Origin: Plasmopara viticola
Lineage: Eukaryota; Oomycota; Peronosporomycetes; Peronosporales; Peronosporaceae
Direction: 5' to 3'
Assembly: GCA_001695595.3 (NCBI GenBank)
Contig: MBPM02000002.1
Coordinates: 1,835,608 to 1,899,607, forward strand
DNA length: 64,000 bases
The notes beneath the pieces are model-generated. The model had not been told where the DNA came from and did no database searches. It saw nothing but the letters and a program-made list of their open reading frames with translations. The position numbers and the translations under genes were made by a program. Positions 46,882 to 64,000 of the stretch are shown here, one piece after another (position 1 is the stretch's first letter; each line of letters opens with the position of its first letter).

Positions 46882-47002
46882 ATTGAATTATACTTTTGAC
46901 AAGGCACGTATCAGCATCAAAACTTATGATACTTGCTTTTACTATAAATGCAGCGTATATCTATTATGTCATGCAAAATCTACAAAAGATGTACCTGGCG
47001 CA

Positions 47003-48735
47003 CTACAAATTATTTTCCTGAGCGCAGTGTTCCATTAAACGAGCTTTGACAGTATTAAGAATAGAAAGCATCGCTGTTGATTCCTCGTGATCTTGTCGAA
47101 CAATGGCGACCTGGAGCATGACGGGCAAATGCATGATGGCGTCTTCTTCCTCAGCAGCAGCAGTGTCTCCGTAATTCATCTTGTGGTAATTAAACGCTGC
47201 ATCTCGGTACTTCTCATACAGCTCGAGACTCTCAGGGTCTTCAAAGCCGTAGAAAGCAACGGTTCGCTGCTGCTCGCCGCTACCGCCTCCTACTCCGGCA
47301 TTCACAGCGGCGTTTTCTTGACACATGCGCTCATGTGCCTCTCGTATTTCTTCCTCTTCAACCCCGTATGCCAATGCTAAGATTAAAAACACAGAGTATT
47401 TGCGCTTAAGATGATCCGCGAAAAAGTTGAGAATCTCTGTCGGCATGGCATTTTCTCTCCCATCGAGCTTTTCAATTTCTCGCCTGGCATTGGCCAAGAA
47501 CAATTCATGTACTCGGCTAACCTTCTCGTAAACTAGCAGAGCCATTTGCGGGTGAGTCACTTGTTCCACTAATTTTTCCATTGCCACTATTCGCCGGATT
47601 TCGGACTCAGCTTTTTCCTTTTCACCCGAAAGAACTCGATTACACCAAATTTCGCTTTGAAGTAGAGTGACCTTGGAATCTTGGCCGGGAGACACCCAAT
47701 TTTTTTTTAATTCTGTGGATTCATCAACAGACACAGTACCCATGTCTTCTCTGCTCTGATTACTATTCAATCTGTTCGTATGCTCTTCTCGTTTCGTTGC
47801 CAGAATATGGCGAATTGCTTTCGTCCACAACTCAAACGTGCTCTGATTGTATGATCCAAATTCCAAAATGCAGTGTGTACTTGCACTCGAATTATTAACA
47901 GCAACCGGGTCCACTTTACTACCTGACGAAATCACCAGACTTTGATGAAGCTCTCCATTTAGCCACTACACCATACAAAACCAATTTAGTCGAGTAAAAA
48001 AATTGTTGCAAGTCAAAGATTCAAGGTCAATACGACGTTCTAACAAGTGTACCATACCTCGTCCAACTCATCCGTTTCCAACACCTTGCGACGGAATAGG
48101 CGGACGTTGCTGTCGTGTTCAGACAACGGCGATTTGCCTTCGACCACATCCACTTTCATGTCGCCGAGCAGCATCATGTGGTGCAGCTCTATAATCTATA
48201 AACACATCCAGATCCAAAAGTGTACCAGACTAATGTCAGAACATCAGTCGCCATAAAACCGATCAAGCAGGTCAAAAGTCTTGTAGAACCTTATCAGGCT
48301 TAAGTCCCTGTTCCCAGCGTTCGCGACTGGTAAACATAAGAATGCTGTCCTCTTGCAATGACACAAAGTAGGGCACCCATCCACTAATGAAAAAAAGATT
48401 GCGTTCCAGCACCAGTAGCGTGTCGTTTAACGTTTGCTACACACAATTACATATCACAAGCACGCGATCCCAACTTCTCTTCAAATCCAAAACTCCACCC
48501 AATCGTTCAAGAAAAATCAACCCACCTTGTAGATGATGGCCGTCTTGGCCCTCCCTAAGCTCTTGGGCGTCCATGGCGTTTCGCGAAGGGTCTTATCGTC
48601 CAGAATTATCGAGGCGTTGTTCCCATCGTGCGTTAAACCATCCTTGCTCTTGTTAAGTAGTGTCTTTAGCAGTGAGAGCGGAACCTTTCGCACTGGGTCC
48701 ACGGCACACTCCTTGACTTCCGCTGACCAACTCAT
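47003..48735 (-). CDS. PH-domain protein of unknown role
   Basis: Four exons: 48735..48526, 48436..48290, 48195..48058, 47965..47003; 485 aa, all phases 0. Introns are 89, 94 and 92 nt, longer than elsewhere in the window. A PH domain is split over exons 2-4: NDTLLVLERNLFFISGWVPY, LMFTSRERWEQGLKPDKIIE, RLFRRKVLETDELDE, and the closing helix STFELWTKAIRHIL with its conserved Trp. The C-terminal ~250 residues are acidic and helical (KLVEQVTHPQMALLVYEKVS, FADHLKRKYSVFLILALAYG). I do not recognise that part. Phosphoinositide or protein binding at membranes is likely from the PH fold only. It is divergent from pyruvate kinase, 218 bp between start codons. Confidence 0.65.
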
Positions 48736-48953
48736 CCCCCCACAACGTGGCTAGTTAGAATAGTTGATCCGTCCTTTCAACCACCTCTATCTAATTATAC
48801 TACAGGTTCTGAGCGGTATTTAACCCAAACTTACTAGGGTTGAAGAAGCAGCTGAAGAAACGCAATACTACCAAATTCTTTAGCGGGACAACATCAGGTG
48901 TCCCTCTTCATCTGGTCCTTGACGATCGGCGACTAGTGCTGAGGACCGTGTAA

Positions 48954-51099
48954 ATGCGCCGAAGTGCAAGCGAGCGTCATGCCATTGGTAGCAATCCGCA
49001 ATCGGGCATTGTTGTACGTTCGGGTCTACCGCGATGCGTGACTCACAAGGACACGCTGGTACCGTCTTCTACCTACGATCACCTGCGGATTAGCGGCTTC
49101 CCGCCTGTACAGCTTGGTAGCTGGGTCCGCTTGCGATCAATGGCTCAGGAACTTACTGATGTGTTTAAGCCCGCGACGTCGTCCATTGCGCGCAAGCCTG
49201 CGGTACGGAGATTAGCGGAGCTTAGGTGGCGGGTATGATTTAATCTGTCCATGTTTTGGCATATCGATGACAGAAATTTCATGTGGGGATAGATCCCCAG
49301 CAGATTTTGACGCCGACGACAACGCGGGCACGCAAGACTAAGATTATCTGTGTCATTGGGCCAGCGTCATGGTCCGTAGACATGCTGGGTGAGAGGCTTT
49401 TGCGATTAGGCTGCCATTGCAGTATTTGTATTGATGCTGTAATACCTGTATGCTATAGGGCAACTTTTGGATGCTGGAATGAACGTGGCAAGATTGAATT
49501 TTTCTCATGGGGATCATGAATTACACAGTAGGAGTTTGTCTAATTTGCGAGAAGCGATGGCTGCACGACGTGGTTGCCATTGCGCTGTGCTACTGGATAC
49601 CAAAGGACCTGAAATTCGTACCGGCTTTTTAATTGGACACAAACCTGTTCAGTTGAAGGTGTGGTTTTCTCGTTGTTGAGCTGTATTGAATATTGAGATT
49701 TATGATGTGTTGTGTTGTTATTCGGATGTTAGGCTGGCCAGAAGCTAGAGATCACTACTGACTACGGAGTTAAAGGTGACAGCTCTCGCATTGCCTGTAC
49801 ATATGAGCGATTGCCAACGTCTGTGTCGATGGGCTCCAAGATTTTGTGTGACGATGGAAGCCTTGTGATGACTGTGCTTGAATGCTTGCCGAAGTCGATT
49901 GTTGTGCGAGTGCACAATGATCATGTTCTTGAAGAGAAAAAAAACATGAATTTGCCAGGTTCGCCAGTTACATGCGGTGCAGGTTGCAATGAACTGAAAG
50001 AAAATCACATTGTTCTTGTACGTACAGGAGCGGCTATCCAGATACCGGGCATCACTGCAAAGGACGAAAATGATTTGCTAAACTTTGCAATCCCCAATGG
50101 AGTGGACATCGTATCGGGTTCTTTTGTGCGCTCGGCGGACAATGTGCGAGCGATCCGGGTTTGTCTTGGTGAAGCAGGTCGTCACATACGTGTGCACGCG
50201 AAAATCGAAAGCTTGGAAGCGCTGCAGAATATCGACGAAATCATTGCAGAGGCCGATGGCATTCACGTGAGCCGTGGCGATCTTGGCATGGAGTTGTCAC
50301 CTGAACGAGTATTTTTGGCACAAAAGATGATCATTGGTAAGGCGAATCGTGCTGGTAAACCTGTAGTTACCTCGACACAAATGCTGCAATCTATGACTGA
50401 AAAAATCGCTCCATCGAATGCGGAATGTACTGATGTTGCAAATGCAGTACTAGACGGCACAGACGCAATGATGCTGTCAGCAGAAACTGCCAAGGGGTTG
50501 TACCCGAAAGAGGCAGTTGAAACTATGGCTAAAATATGTATTGAAGCAGAGCAAGCCCTCGACTATACAGAGATGTATCGCCTGCATCGGGCTGCAAACA
50601 GCCACCACATTAGCATGTTCGAATCGGTTGCCAGTTCGGCTGTTGAAATTTCTCTCGATATGGGCATCAAGCTGATAATTTCGATCACCGATACGGGCTT
50701 TAGTACGATGTTGTTAGCAAAATACCGTCCAAAAGCTAATATTCTGGCTGTCACATCTTCAAAGTTAACGGCACGACAGCTTTCTGGGGTCTCTAGGTAC
50801 GCTCATCGTTTTGTCGAGGGCTTAAAGCAAGTGACACTAAGCACGTCACTGAAAACGACAGGGGGGTGACGGCATTGCTTCAGGAATCCGTGGCAGGGAT
50901 AGAAAACATAACGTTGACTAGCATTGCGTACGCAGAAGATCGGGGGTTGATTCAGAAGGACGAAATGGTTATCTTGGTTCATGGACTAGACGACACTATA
51001 TCAGCTTCCGGCATCGTAGTCAAGGTTATTGAAGTATCCAAAAATGGCTCTTTCAAGTCCAAGAATAGACTGGACGATCTCACTGTATTGGAGAGCTGA
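48954..51099 (+). CDS. Pyruvate kinase
   Basis: Final glycolytic step: phosphoenolpyruvate + ADP to pyruvate + ATP. Six exons: 48954..49232, 49301..49388, 49459..49658, 49733..49958, 50028..50796, 50862..51099; 599 aa. Motifs: [48 protein letters not shown], the catalytic Lys in [24 protein letters not shown], and [11 protein letters not shown]. Splicing out 50797-50861 joins ARQLSGVS to RGVTALLQE and removes an apparent frameshift at the G run 50861-50866. The 69-nt intron 49959-50027 has no stop and keeps frame, but it interrupts the conserved NLPG...IPGITAKD segment, so it is treated as an intron. The ~90-residue N-terminal extension is unusual and has no recognised motif. Confidence 0.9.
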
Positions 51100-51217
51100 T
51101 CCAAAGTAAGTATATAAAATATGTACTGATTATACATGGATCGAGTTGACGAAATGCATTGCTGGCCAAGCGATCTCTTGTATAATATCTATCGTTTAAC
51201 AGCACTTTGAAAAACTT

Positions 51218-57335
<6,118 letters not shown>

Positions 57336-57423
57336 ATTTACCCAGTAAATGCTTTTTCAAATTGACTCAAAAGATGGTGCATGTCGTTGGGGAAAATATT
57401 AAAGGTCTCGTGTGCAAATAAAT

Positions 57424-60198
57424 TTACTGCATAAAGTTAAATGCTGATTGTCCACTACTGAAACTTGCACCGTCATTGATCCCAGCAGAAGCTGTTCCTG
57501 CACCCATGGTAGCACTGCGCGGAGAGTTAGCAATTGCAAATAGATCTTTCCCAAAATGGCCCAACGCCTTATTGTGCTGATCATGGTGAGGCTGCTGACA
57601 ATACTGCTGCTGTAGCGAAGGCGGATAGAAGGATGGCTCGGATGGCGTGGACTTTAATGTGTTGAAGCCGTCTAACAACTGTTGTACATTAAAGAGTTAG
57701 GCCCACATTTTTGCACGCAAAACTTCATCGGACGTACCGAGACTCCCTGCCGGGAGGTGGGGGATGCTGAAGGCTGTGAGCGGACGGTAGTGTCAAGAAG
57801 ATCAGGAGTATTTGGAGAACGTTGGTTAACAGGACCTGTAGATGAATCGAGACTAAGCGAGCCCAACCCAAGAAGATCAACTTCTTGCTGAGATTTCTTA
57901 GCAGGGCTTCCACGCTGCGGTCGTGTAGTATTCGAGCGTCTGGCACTTGCCTGAGGAGCCTGGATTGCCGAATCCTCGTAGCCAAGGGATCGCAGAACTT
58001 GTACCGCCTTAGCTACGACACTAGGCTTTGCATCCTTTCGTAACTAAAAAATTTGAGCACAAAGGACGGAAAACAGCGATGTCAGGATGTGATTTCTTGC
58101 AGCCGTAAGAAAAATACCTCACTCACCTCCTCCACAACTTCCACGTTATCCTCAAAGAACTCCCGATATGGCGCGGCAGCTGGAGAACCTAGTAATCCAA
58201 GGACTACGTGCAGACCTTTCAAACGAACCTGCCAAGTATCATCCTCTAGCTTGTCGAGTAGGATGTCGCCAATAGTTTGTACATCTAGCGTTTGTGCAAG
58301 GTCAAGAAACCGCTTTAATCCCTCAGCTGACGGTGCGCGCGAAAGTCCCGCGGGGGCACATAAGCTATCAATCATTGTGCGCTCATAATCTCTGTTCCAG
58401 TATGACGATAATGAGGACGCTCCGGAAAATTTGATCAGAATTCGTACCTGCTGGTATCACCTCCGCCGGTCCTCTGCTGCACATTCGGCTGGTAATAGCC
58501 ACGATCGACTACTTGCGAGCCGGCTCGCAACTCGTCATTATCAGCCAAAGAGGAAGCCATCGACTTGTCCATATTGCGACGGTCCCACTTCTCTAATGCA
58601 GCCGTACCCATCTTTTTCAACACTTCAGCCTTTTTCCCAAGAGCCGTCGTCTGTGCCTCATTTATCGGTTGCCCGTTTACAGGCACACCCATACTACCCA
58701 TTCGATGAGAATTGCGATTATCCATATACGACGGAGCGCCTGCGGACTGGTGACCGCTCAAACTACCTCGCGGACCACCTCCCATATTGTTTGTATTGTA
58801 CGAATTGCCAGCGCCAGCACCACGGACATCATTCGGATTGTACGTGCCACTGTTGAATCCACCCAGCCCTGACAACGCCCCCGAATTGCCACGTCCAAAT
58901 CCATCTGCTGGCTTTGGGAAACTTAAAGAGTGACCTACCAGCACTGTCGGGCGATTGTCTCGTCTCGTTGATGGGTTGTAGCGTGGCTCCGTACTCGTCG
59001 CAAGGTCCTTCTTCTGATACCCTGAGCTACTCCAGATCCCTGCACCCGAGCCTTTTATGGCCAATGCTGTACCCGACGAGGACGACCACGAGTTGAATCC
59101 ATTTGCCTGCTGCTGCAATGGTGGGTTCTGTCCGTACCCACTTGATGAGCCCGTTTGCACACCGTAGCTACCTAAGTTGCCATTGTTCTGCCCGTAGCTC
59201 TCGTGACTGCCATAATTGCCAGGACCAGAGGGGCCAGACGAAGCATTGTAACCTCCCGCTTGACCATAGCCGCCAGATGAAGGATTGTAATTTTCACAAG
59301 GCAAATTGTGACCAAGAGACGTGCCATTGTAACTACGGGACGAGCTGTCTTGGTAGGGAGCTGGACGACTCGAGGTCAGCGGCTGTCCCCACGATCCACT
59401 CACATTTGCGTGCTGTCGTTCTGGTTGTCCCTGATTAAATGCGGCATGAGAATGACTATAAGATCCGGCAGTGTTTTCTTGCGCCATTTGCCAGCTATTC
59501 GATACTCCCTGAGACGACGGCTGTTGCTGTTGCTGCGACAGCTCCTCTTTTTGACGTGAAAGGAAAATGTTGTTTAAGCACACTAATGCTTCCTTCAATA
59601 CCGACATAACGAGTGCAACTTTTTGTCAGCTATGCTACGATATGGTCAAATGTCAAGTCAAACCTGAGACGCCACTCGGATGCGGCGATACTTTTCGTCT
59701 CCATACACGGGATCGGGAGGACCCGAAAAGTCTACACATAGCATTGCCACCGCAAGCAAGTCAGCATCAAGGTGACAAGACCTTTGCACGAAATCATTAA
59801 CACACGTAAATAGGCCAAAAGTTCTTGCTCCTCTTCCTTGATGGCGTCCGTGAAGGCGGGGCTCCCCTCTCGGATACAAAACTGGCAACATAGAAACGAA
59901 TTAAACTACGCTACAGCTCTTTGCATGCGTATACGATTTCAATGCGCACCGAAATAATCTGCAGTGCCTTAAGCTTGACGTTTAGATTGCTTTTATTAAG
60001 CCTTCCCAGAATATAGTCGGCCGCCTTTTCCGCGTCGCGGTCACTAACCTTTGTCGAGTCTAGAGACAAGAGCAAGCATGAATTGCTAGAGTTTAGTCAA
60101 GGATATGTAGAATTCTTACTTGCGATCTCTTCCATGAGATAGACGGGAACGGGCCCGTCATGCAAACTCGTAGCTTCGGCCAGCGCGTGTCGGTTCAT
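57424..60198 (-). CDS. TEPSIN: Tepsin-like ENTH/VHS adaptor (AP-4 accessory protein)
   Basis: Eight exons: 60198..60120, 60059..59950, 59881..59806, 59731..59664, 59592..58448, 58391..58127, 58043..57738, 57678..57424; 767 aa. The N-terminal ENTH-like domain (about 1-125) is restored by splicing: VSDRDAEKAADYILGRLNKS, LKALQIISFCIREGSPAF, FSGPPDPVYGDEKYRRIRVA. A ~350-residue Gly/Ser/Asn/Gln-rich linker follows, then a second VHS-like helical domain (LKRFLDLAQTLDVQTIGDIL ... WQVRLKGLHVVLGLL) as in the tVHS of tepsin. The tail has acidic-leucine motifs (EVDLLGLGS, TPDLLDTT, LLDGFNTL) of the kind that bind adaptor or clathrin ears. An AP-4 trans-Golgi coat role follows from family knowledge. The donor of intron 2 was chosen so that EGSPAF aligns with the family; a 53-nt alternative exists. 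Confidence 0.72.
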
Positions 60199-60332
60199 GC
60201 TCGTACTTGAACGCCTTCCTGCACTGGGGGGAGCGGTACACTGTACCAGTATACGCAACAAAAAAGATCAGGGGGTATATGTACTGAATTGTGAGAGATG
60301 AAAGGTTTGATTACTGATTTTGTAGTGAAGCT

Positions 60333-63300
60333 ATGAGCGACGACGACGTTGAGGAGCTTTGCGTCGAGGCTGTAGTGGTCGACTACTACATGAGTAGTCC
60401 CCTACCCGCTGGTGCGATTGATAAGCTAGCGAACTCTCCTTGCTATCTGCGCGCCCGCGAGGTCCCAGTCATTCGAATCTTTGGCGCGACGCCAGCCGGT
60501 CAAAAAGCTCTCATACATATCCATGGCGTGAGTTGTCTTCGTTTCCGACACGAAGTGCGAGCCTATTGTTTGATTGTTTTGCAATGTAAGATACTTCCCT
60601 ATTTCTACTTCCGTGCGGATGATGATGCGAATTTTGAGGATCCAGAGCGTCTGCGACAGCTACTACCCCGACTAGCTCAGGACATTGAGGCCGCCAACGC
60701 TTCCAAGCAACACTCGAGGCGACAGACCAATGGAAAAACAGCGTTTAACTCAAGAACTAATCGAATTATTGCCAAGGTGATCGATAGCGTGGATCAAAGA
60801 GTAATAATTCGTGGTACTTACTATTGACTAGATGCTCATTGTGCAAGGGATACCGTTTTATGGGTACCACCCACGGCCAAAGCTGTTCGTACAAATATTT
60901 TTGTACAATCCACGGGTAGTGGCGTCGGTCGTACAATTATTGGAAAGTGGGAATATTGGGAATCGGCGATTCCAGCCGTATGAGGCACACATACCGTTCC
61001 AGCTTCAGGTAGTAACTTCTGGTGCATGGTATCCATTCCTGGCTTATTTTAACGAGACGCTCTCAATGTGCAATCAAAAGATATTCGCAGACTACAATAT
61101 TGAAGGGATGAATCACGTGGCTTTTAGCAACGTCAAGGTACACATCCTAAACTACAGTCATGCATTTGTGGCATTGTGTGTAGAGTAGTCAGGTTGATCA
61201 CATTCGTCGTTGCAGTTCCGATTTCCTCTTCCAGTCACACAGGATCATTTGAACAAAGCTACAGAGTCTGAAAATCTTCGCGTTTACTTACTTTCTACCG
61301 TGCCAACTGAAAAGATCCACGGCTTGGACAAAAGTGCGTCGCCTCTGGGAGGACGATCTGCTCCGGTTCCTCAGCATTCTAAACGATGGTTTGACCGGCA
61401 ATCGAGTTGTGCGCTTGAAGTGGATGTAGCAGCTGCGTGTATCTTGAATCCCCGACGATTTCGGTCACAGCAAAAAGCAGCAGAGGGCGTAGGCGAGCTA
61501 CGTAACGTGCCGTCGTTGGCAGCGATTTGGGAGGTGAGGACAGCAGCGTTTCTACTAAGTATTTTGTTGGCATTGATATAATGGCATTCGAAAACATAGG
61601 AAGAAAGACTGCGGCGTATCCATAACGGTGAGAGGGGAACGCCAGTTATGTCTCTAGACCTCGAACGCAATGATGATAATCCCCGAGGCTCTGTGATTAG
61701 TACTTCACCGGCGGAATCAGCATCAGCGCTCCTTTCGCAGTCGTTTTTTGTCAAAAAGATGAAAGATTCGGTAGACGCGGTGATAAGCAAGATGGAAAAA
61801 CAGGAGCAGCAATTAAAGGGTGATTCTCGACCCCGACAGTCTCCTTTCCTTGCAAAAGATGTGATGTCGTGCGGAAACTCGTTCTCCGCTGAGAGCGATT
61901 TCTCTTTTAGCCAAGCCGAGCTTGAAGGCAACGGTAAAATGAACCAGGTATTTGTCTGGTTAATCTGTGATAAAGTTCACGTGTACTTATTCAAAGTATG
62001 TGGTATTTTCGATAGGAAGAGGACAAGGCAATTGTAAATCTTCTCCTAGAGATGCAACAAGAGAGCGAAGGAGATCACAATGATAATGATTGGCACGAAG
62101 AGGATCGGCAAGATGGCTGTGGAACCCCTGACGATTGTGAAAACGATGACGTTGACAAGGTGGAAAATCAGAGTGATGAAATCAGCGATATCTTAGCCTC
62201 GCAACATCTTGTTGAAGAGCACAATGCTCGTCAAGACGCCGAGACACGCAGCTGTTGGTGGGATGTTGCAAAGCACGATGCTCGGTCTAATGCTAGTCCT
62301 CTGAGCGAGCTAGGAAGTCCTCGTGTGGTCCTTCAAACCCCATCGAGAAAACTGAGAAAGGTACAGAACCACGCATAGACCACATTGTAAACTTATCTGC
62401 GTGCTTACTGCAATGTGAAGCCAGTGGTAAAGGAGGCAAAAGCTTCTATGAGCAGGTCTAGTCCAGAGGATTATGCTTTGGTGGGCGACATTGAAGACTT
62501 GTTACCACCGCGACCGCAAGAGGCAGCGTCTTTATCTTCAGCAGTGGAAGAGTCGAGTCCGATCGATCGTCTCCAGCTGTCACTTACGCCACATCCGCAG
62601 CCACTCCGACCAAGTTCTCGAGCTCGTTTGCCGACAGCAGTGGCAGGCAACAATCGCCTATGGATTTACAGTCCCGACCCTCCTCTCTATTCGCAAATTC
62701 TTGAATCTTCGCACACTCTTGGCGTAGCTCCAATCCAGGTGCTTAGGATTCTTTACGATGCTTCTCATTTGTCTCATCAAGTTTGGGTGCTATGGTCCAC
62801 AGTACCAGCCCGCTTTCTACAGCAACGCAGCCGACATTCCTCCTCAAACAATGATCTTTGGTGGACAGAAATTTGACTTTACCCCGCTTGATACAAGACA
62901 TTTACCTGAGTTTGATACCACCAAGTTGCGCCAGCTTTTGACTCCGCTCTGTAGTGACGGCAGCAGTGGTGAAATCGGCAGCACACAATGGCGTAAGCTT
63001 TCCCAGTTGAAACCACAAAATCAATATACTGGACGAGACAACAAGGTGAACGTGTAAAAAGTATTTTCTATTGTTTAGGACATCGTCTTATTCTCGTGTT
63101 TCTCACCGGTAGATACGTCGTTTACGAATGCCAGCAAGGCTACCGCCAGACGCTTCTATGGTCGCCGCATGGGTACACAGTGATGCCCAAAACCGTCGAA
63201 GAAAAGCCGAGGTGCGCTTTACGACAAGTAGATGACGTCTCGACAACTATTGCTGATACTTTATAGTCGCACGTGATCAGGAACGACGCAAGCGTGCACA

Positions 63301-64000
63301 CCCGTCATCAGCACCGACCGCATCGCTATCGAGTACACTGAGCGCGTCGACTGTCTTGTCAAACATTACAATCTTGTCTATTGAAATATTTGCGCAATCC
63401 CGTGGCAATCTGTTGCCGAACCCTCTCCATGACCCCGTTAATGTAATATGCTACGCAATTGATGCTCAAGAGGGACCAATTTATACCACGTCAATAGATC
63501 GCGGGTGGATTGTGTTAGACGTTGATGATATGAACCAAGCAACACCCGAGAGTGTAAGTCTGTGCGTAGATAGCGGGGAACTGTCGGTGTCGTTTGCTTC
63601 AGATGAGCTCGAGCTTTTTTGCCTACTGGAAAAAGTAGTCAGGAAGTGGGACCCGGACTTCTTGGCAGGCTTTGAAGTGCAGAAAGCTTCTGTTGGGTAC
63701 CTTGTCGATCGGGCATCTCAAATGAATGTTAGTACTCATCGTAAGGTTGCTTCTATTGTACACATTATAGACGATAATTGGATGATTGTAGATAAATCTG
63801 ATCCAGTCCCTTTCGCGTCTTCCGTCAGCCCCGATAGATCCTCGAAATGCAACCACGGCTTTAGACTTGGAAAGTGGAAGCCAACCTGAAACATCGATTG
63901 GCACAGCGTGGGGAGTAAACAAGGCTGCTGGGTTATGGCTTCATGGAAGGTATATTCTGAACCTCTGGCGGATGACTAGATCGGAGGTACTTTACGCTTG
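60333..64000 (+). CDS. REV3: DNA polymerase zeta catalytic subunit REV3, 5' part
   Basis: B-family polymerase for translesion synthesis; it runs off the right edge with ~978 residues seen. Exons: 60333..60527, 60591..60776, 60832..61008, 61081..61137, 61216..61533, 61600..61947, 62016..62360, 62421..62738, 62809..63045, 63113..63211, 63281..63727, 63792..64000. Family text: VVVDYYMSSPLPAGAIDKLA, VIRIFGATPAGQKALIHIHG, IFADYNIEGMNHV, PSLAAIWEEERLRR, LSIEIFAQSRGNLLPNPLHD, VRKWDPDFLAGFEVQKASVG, and LWLHGRYILNLWRMTRSEVL. The region between residues ~330 and 700 is poorly conserved and acidic, as in other REV3 proteins. The polymerase motifs A and C and the C-terminal Cys clusters lie beyond the window. 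The acceptor of intron 8 is ambiguous (62809, or 62782 giving a 43-nt intron). Confidence 0.9.

Larger units (their letters stand above)
31199..47002. other. 15.8 kb gene desert, repeat-rich
   Basis: No ORF above ~115 codons and none with convincing domain text. Stretches without any listed feature (31.2-36.6 kb, 37.2-38.9 kb) are AT-rich, with stops in all frames. Some short ORFs have protein-like composition (minus 34891-35106, ending TTQAKKFKKP; minus 40506-40688, MERKRAATSQKKI...) and may be fossils of transposon genes. The flanking blocks are dense housekeeping genes, so this looks like a transposon graveyard rather than a centromere or rDNA. Confidence 0.5.

Noticed and set aside
50797..50866. 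Apparent frameshift at a G run in pyruvate kinase
   Set aside because: A 65-nt intron (GTACGC ... GACAG) joins the two frames exactly and restores the SRGV motif, so no frameshift is needed.
59881..59953. Alternative 53-nt intron in the tepsin-like gene (donor GTATAC)
   Set aside because: It keeps phase but inserts extra residues (VRIEI) into the conserved ENTH helix. The 66-nt version gives a better family match.
61371..61931. Minus-strand ORF of 186 codons
   Set aside because: Antisense to REV3 exons 5 and 6 and their intron. REV3 motifs on the plus strand explain the open frame.

Overview
The window is nuclear DNA of an oomycete (Phytophthora or downy-mildew type, Stramenopila); I cannot name the species. 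The signs are: intron-rich protein genes with very short introns (most 53-79 nt, donors often GTGCGT, GTACGT or GTAAGT), tight spacing, Inr/FPR-like start-site motifs (TCATTTTC; CATTTTCCAATTT) just upstream of chosen start codons, a canonical bZIP followed by a long conserved-looking C-terminal region, and gene-dense blocks separated by AT-rich, repeat-filled gene deserts. Exons were joined by hand from splice-site consensus, reading phase and protein family motifs, so the exon boundaries are inferences.

Layout. 1-15.5 kb, dense block: 3' end of a multi-span membrane protein gene, nucleoporin NUP133, a WW/PDZ-like/coiled-coil/PH protein, an R3H-domain protein, a bZIP factor head-to-head with a mitochondrial-type glutaredoxin, and acetolactate synthase. 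15.5-23.1 kb: gene desert with degenerate repeats. 23.1-31.1 kb, dense block: a disordered Ser-rich protein, a small uncertain ORF next to two abutting palindromes, a TLC-domain membrane protein, U2 snRNP A' with a C-terminal SAP-like motif, a phosphoglycerate mutase-family enzyme, and the rRNA m5C methyltransferase NOP2. 31.2-47.0 kb: about 15.8 kb with no convincing gene, holding a ~0.5 kb tandem segmental duplication, a terminal-inverted-repeat family with termini TGTGGCTCT, a degenerate ~490 bp array, a tRNA-like remnant and a GC-rich insertion. 47.0-64 kb, dense block: a PH-domain protein, pyruvate kinase, short-form tRNase Z, SMC5, a tepsin-like ENTH/VHS protein, and the 5' two thirds or so of REV3 (DNA polymerase zeta), which runs off the right edge.

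The genes are mostly housekeeping: nuclear pore, splicing, ribosome and tRNA maturation, branched-chain amino acid synthesis, glycolysis, vesicle coats and DNA damage tolerance or repair (SMC5, REV3). There is no operon logic. Several pairs share short divergent promoters (bZIP/glutaredoxin 95 bp; tRNase Z/SMC5 84 bp; tepsin/REV3 134 bp; PH protein/pyruvate kinase 218 bp). The best leads are the CRE-like palindrome in the bZIP/glutaredoxin promoter, the twin palindromes at 24.6-24.7 kb, the U2A'-SAP architecture, and the undescribed repeat families of the 31-47 kb desert.
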